Source: Conexibacter sp. DBS9H8
GTDB lineage: Bacteria > Actinomycetota > Thermoleophilia > Solirubrobacterales > Solirubrobacteraceae
Reading direction: 5' to 3'
DNA length: 64,000 bases
Assembly: GCF_023330685.1 (NCBI RefSeq)
Contig: NZ_CP097128.1
Coordinates: 1,488,001 to 1,552,000, forward strand
The notes below the pieces were generated by a model that saw nothing but the letters and a program-made list of their open reading frames with translations, did no database searches and was not told the DNA's origin. Position 1 is the stretch's first letter; each line of letters opens with the position of its first letter. Of the stretch, positions 61,797 through 64,000 are shown piece by piece. The position numbers and the translations under genes are program-made.

Positions 61797-62507
61797 ATGT
61801 TCGAATCCGGTCACCACGAGGAGCAGGACGGCGCCGAGGACCTGCTGCGGCGGGCGCTGCTCGACGACAGCTCGGCCGTCTCGGTCTCCCTGCGCATCGA
61901 CGGGCTGCCGGTCTCTGAGGCGGTGACCGTCGTCTTCTACGCCCGTCGTGACCTCGGCACCCTGCAGACCTACCTCACCCCGGGCAGCCGCGGCGCGGGC
62001 TCGGTGCTGAGTGCCGGTGAGCTGCTGCGGGTCCCGTGCGACCTCGACCTCGCCGATGCCGAGGACGCCGACGAGGCCCGCGAGCTGTACGGCGCGCAGG
62101 CGCGCACGCTCCGGGACGCGGTGCTGTCCGCCGACGTCGTCCTCGCGGTCTGGCGGGAGCCGCTGCAGCGGCTCGCCGGGCGGGTGATCGAGATCGATCA
62201 CCGCGTCAACCTCGACCTTGCGCTGCCGAAACCGCGGCTGTTGCCGACGGCGCTGATCGCCCCGGACCTGCAACTGCTCGTCACCGCCGTGACGAGTCCG
62301 CGCACGCTCGCGGAGGGCCGCCCGCCCCTGGGGATCGTCTGTGCCCAGCAGGACGTCACGAAGATCTACCCGCTCCAGGAGGATCCCGAGGCCTGCGTCG
62401 TCGACTTCCTCGACTACTCGGCGAACCGTGCCCGGCGTCTCGCCGAGCGGCTCGCCCACCAGGAGGCGTCGGTCGAGCGGTTCCTCGAGATCAGCGACGC
62501 CGCCTGA
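61797..62507 (+). CDS. Hypothetical protein
   Basis: A 236-residue, acidic, soluble protein without signal peptide. Two alternating helix/strand halves (SVSLRIDGLPVSEAVTVVFYARRDLG; IEIDHRVNLDLALPKPRLLPTALIAPDLQLLV) can be seen but no known motif. A strong AGGAGG lies 5 nt before the ATG, so unlike most neighbours it is translated from a normal leader. It lies between prs and rplY, where related genomes would not be expected to carry it. Confidence 0.65.
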   Translation: MFESGHHEEQDGAEDLLRRALLDDSSAVSVSLRIDGLPVSEAVTVVFYARRDLGTLQTYLTPGSRGAGSVLSAGELLRVPCDLDLADAEDADEARELYGAQARTLRDAVLSADVVLAVWREPLQRLAGRVIEIDHRVNLDLALPKPRLLPTALIAPDLQLLVTAVTSPRTLAEGRPPLGIVCAQQDVTKIYPLQEDPEACVVDFLDYSANRARRLAERLAHQEASVERFLEISDAA

Positions 62508-62555
62508 ACCCCCGGGGTCCCGACGGCGTCCGGCGGCGGCACCGGAGGACGACGG

Positions 62556-62897
62556 TCAGTGGTGGGAGGGGCCGTGTCCCGGCGAGGGGACCGGCGTGCG
62601 TCGCGGATCGCGGACCGGTCGGCGATCGCGGTTGGGAACCTTGTCGGCGAGCCGCCCGGGCTCGCGTAGCCGCACACTCGACTGCTCGGCATCGGGGAGG
62701 GGCAGGCCGCCCCCCGGCCAGCCCCGGGGGTCAGGACGACTGTTGGGCAGGTTGCCCCAGCCGTCGTCGGAGCCGCTGTCCTGATCCGTCGGAGGGTCGC
62801 CGTCGTCACGCAACGTGGGAAGCATCAGGATTCCCACGGCGATGAAGCCGACGAGATGGATCCCGAACATCCAGGCGAGGAGCTCGAACTCCGACAT
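62556..62897 (-). CDS. Small single-pass membrane protein
   Basis: A 113-residue protein with one N-terminal membrane helix (LLAWMFGIHLVGFIAVGILML) and a long hydrophilic Pro/Asp/Arg-rich tail, facing the cytoplasm or outside unknown. A TAACCT hexamer ends 7 nt before the ATG. No recognised family. Confidence 0.65.
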   Translation of the reverse strand: MSEFELLAWMFGIHLVGFIAVGILMLPTLRDDGDPPTDQDSGSDDGWGNLPNSRPDPRGWPGGGLPLPDAEQSSVRLREPGRLADKVPNRDRRPVRDPRRTPVPSPGHGPSHH

Positions 62898-63094
62898 TTG
62901 GAATAGGTTACATCCCGGGGGTAGGATTTGGCGAGGTTGGGACGACGGGACTGAGGTCACCGCCGCCACGCCCTGGCGCGGGCGATCACACAGCCGGCCA
63001 CGGGGGCGTTCGCGCCCCGGTCATGCCCCGGCCGCCACCCCTCGGCCCCGCCGCAGCGGCCCTCTGTGGGCGCCCGCTACCATCGACGCCTGTT

Positions 63095-63784
63095 ATGCCC
63101 GAATCGTCTTCATCCGCCCTGGCCGCAACGCCCCGCGAGCCGTCCAATTCGCGGGCCGTTCGCCGTCTGCGCCGGGAGGGTTTCGTCCCCGGAGTCGTCT
63201 ACGGAGGCGGCCAGGAGCCGGTCGCCTTCGCCGTCCACGAACGTGACCTGCGCCACACCCTCGCCCACGCCGGCGCGGTCATCGACCTCCAGCTCGAGGG
63301 GTCCACGCCGAGCCCGGTGGTGCTCAAGGACCTCGTCCGGCACCCGGTCACCGGCGTGACGACCCACCTCGACCTGCTCCGGGTCAACCTCAACGAGGCG
63401 ATCCAGACGCAGGTGACGATCGAACTCGCCGGCGCCGATGACGCGCCCGGCGTCAAGCAGGGCGGCATCCTCGAGCACATTCTCCGTGAGGTCACCGTCG
63501 AGGCGCTTCCGAGCGACATCCCCGACGCGCTCGTGCTCGACGTCTCAGCCCTCAAGGTCGGTGCGACCGTCGCTCTCAGCGCGATCGTCGCCCCGGACGG
63601 CGTCACGATCCTCGGGGACATGGACGCTCCGGTCGCCACGATCAGCGCGTCCCGGGCCAGTCGCGCCACCGGCGGCGATGACGAGATCGAGACCGAGACT
63701 GAGCTCGTCGGTGAGGCTGAGGCGGACGCCGACGCGGCCACCGAGGGCGACGAGCCCACGGCCGGCGAGGACGCCGCCGCCTAG
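63095..63784 (+). CDS. rplY: 50S ribosomal protein L25 (general stress protein Ctc type)
   Basis: A 229-residue L25/Ctc-type protein: L25 N-domain (REPSNSRAVRRLRREGFVPGVVYGG), a TL5-type C-domain (GGILEHILREVTVEALPSDIP) and an acidic tail rich in Glu and Ala. It binds 5S rRNA. I chose ATG 63095 over upstream starts because TACCAT lies 11 nt before it. It is followed by pth, the usual neighbour. Confidence 0.94.
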   Translation: MPESSSSALAATPREPSNSRAVRRLRREGFVPGVVYGGGQEPVAFAVHERDLRHTLAHAGAVIDLQLEGSTPSPVVLKDLVRHPVTGVTTHLDLLRVNLNEAIQTQVTIELAGADDAPGVKQGGILEHILREVTVEALPSDIPDALVLDVSALKVGATVALSAIVAPDGVTILGDMDAPVATISASRASRATGGDDEIETETELVGEAEADADAATEGDEPTAGEDAAA

Positions 63785-63850
63785 GCGGCGACTCGTCGCG
63801 ACCCGTCGGCTCCGCCTGACGCCCGCGACTCGCTCATCACCGCCTCGTCC

Positions 63851-64000
63851 GTGCCCGCGCGACCGAGCCATCCGGTCAGCTGGCTGATCGTCGGCCTCGG
63901 CAACCCGGGTGCCCAGTATCAGGGCACCCCGCACAACGTCGGCTTCGTCGTCGCCGAGCGACTTCGTGACGAGTGGGGGATGCCCAGTCCCCAGTCGCGC
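63851..64000 (+). CDS. pth: Peptidyl-tRNA hydrolase, N-terminal part (cut by window end)
   Basis: The first 50 codons of Pth. [21 protein letters not shown] carries the catalytic N and H region of the family. GTG start 66 bp after rplY. The remainder is beyond the window. Confidence 0.93.
   Translation, partial: MPARPSHPVSWLIVGLGNPGAQYQGTPHNVGFVVAERLRDEWGMPSPQSR

Overview
The window is high-GC chromosomal DNA from an actinomycete-like bacterium. The leaderless TANNNT promoters, a LytR-CpsA-Psr protein, a DUF4235 protein, PucR-type and ECF regulators and the gene order metG-tatD-rsmA-ispE-glmU-prs-rplY-pth suit Actinomycetota. I lean to the Thermoleophilia, but there is no rRNA gene to prove it. 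I saw no transposase, integrase, phage gene or CRISPR array.

Region 1 (2-4919, + strand) is the most unusual part. It is a tightly overlapping operon, cut by the window start. It encodes a membrane-type HdrD-like iron-sulfur protein, a winged-helix protein, a small zinc-finger protein, two paralogous lipoate-binding (LbpA/GcvH-like) proteins, a receiver-like/Rieske fusion and a sulfide:quinone-oxidoreductase/flavocytochrome-c-like flavoprotein. No glycine-cleavage partner is present. The set looks like a lipoyl-dependent sulfur or thiol oxidation module related to, but different from, the known sHdr pathway.

Region 2 (4969-8440) holds a GT4 glycosyltransferase, a glycogen-debranching-like enzyme and a small unknown protein. 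Region 3 (17418 down to 8538, - strand) is an eight-gene chain of overlapping genes: SDR, small protein, GH15 glucoamylase-like, pyruvate-oxidase-like ThDP enzyme, membrane protein, gluconate-dehydrogenase small subunit, GMC oxidoreductase and enolase-superfamily enzyme. A sigma-B-like promoter precedes it, so it may be a sugar-oxidising stress operon. Region 4 (17727-26560) has an H-NOX nitric oxide sensor translationally coupled to a GAF-GGDEF-EAL protein, tRNA-Val, a secreted S53 peptidase with a structured leader, a YVTN-propeller lipoprotein with an upstream AT-rich palindrome, and a zinc alcohol dehydrogenase.

Region 5 (26817-41669) is mostly housekeeping: HAD phosphatase, nucleotide-sugar dehydrogenase, SRP RNA, dnaX-ybaB-recR, thiC with a TPP riboswitch, lysC-asd, a LuxR regulator with a degenerate receiver, an M50 protease, an M32 carboxypeptidase, mdh and an AT-hook winged-helix protein. 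Region 6 (41683-46226) has small lineage-specific proteins and an ECF sigma factor, with matching ECF-type promoters in front of a putative anti-sigma gene and a lipoprotein gene. Region 7 (46320-64000) carries glyS, fmdB, an LCP gene, a ROK kinase, rsmI, metG, tatD, rsmA, ispE, a PucR regulator, an MTAP-like phosphorylase, tRNA-Gln, glmU, prs, rplY and the start of pth.

A window-wide pattern is a TANNNT -10 hexamer only 6-11 nt before the start codon of many genes, which points to widespread leaderless transcription.
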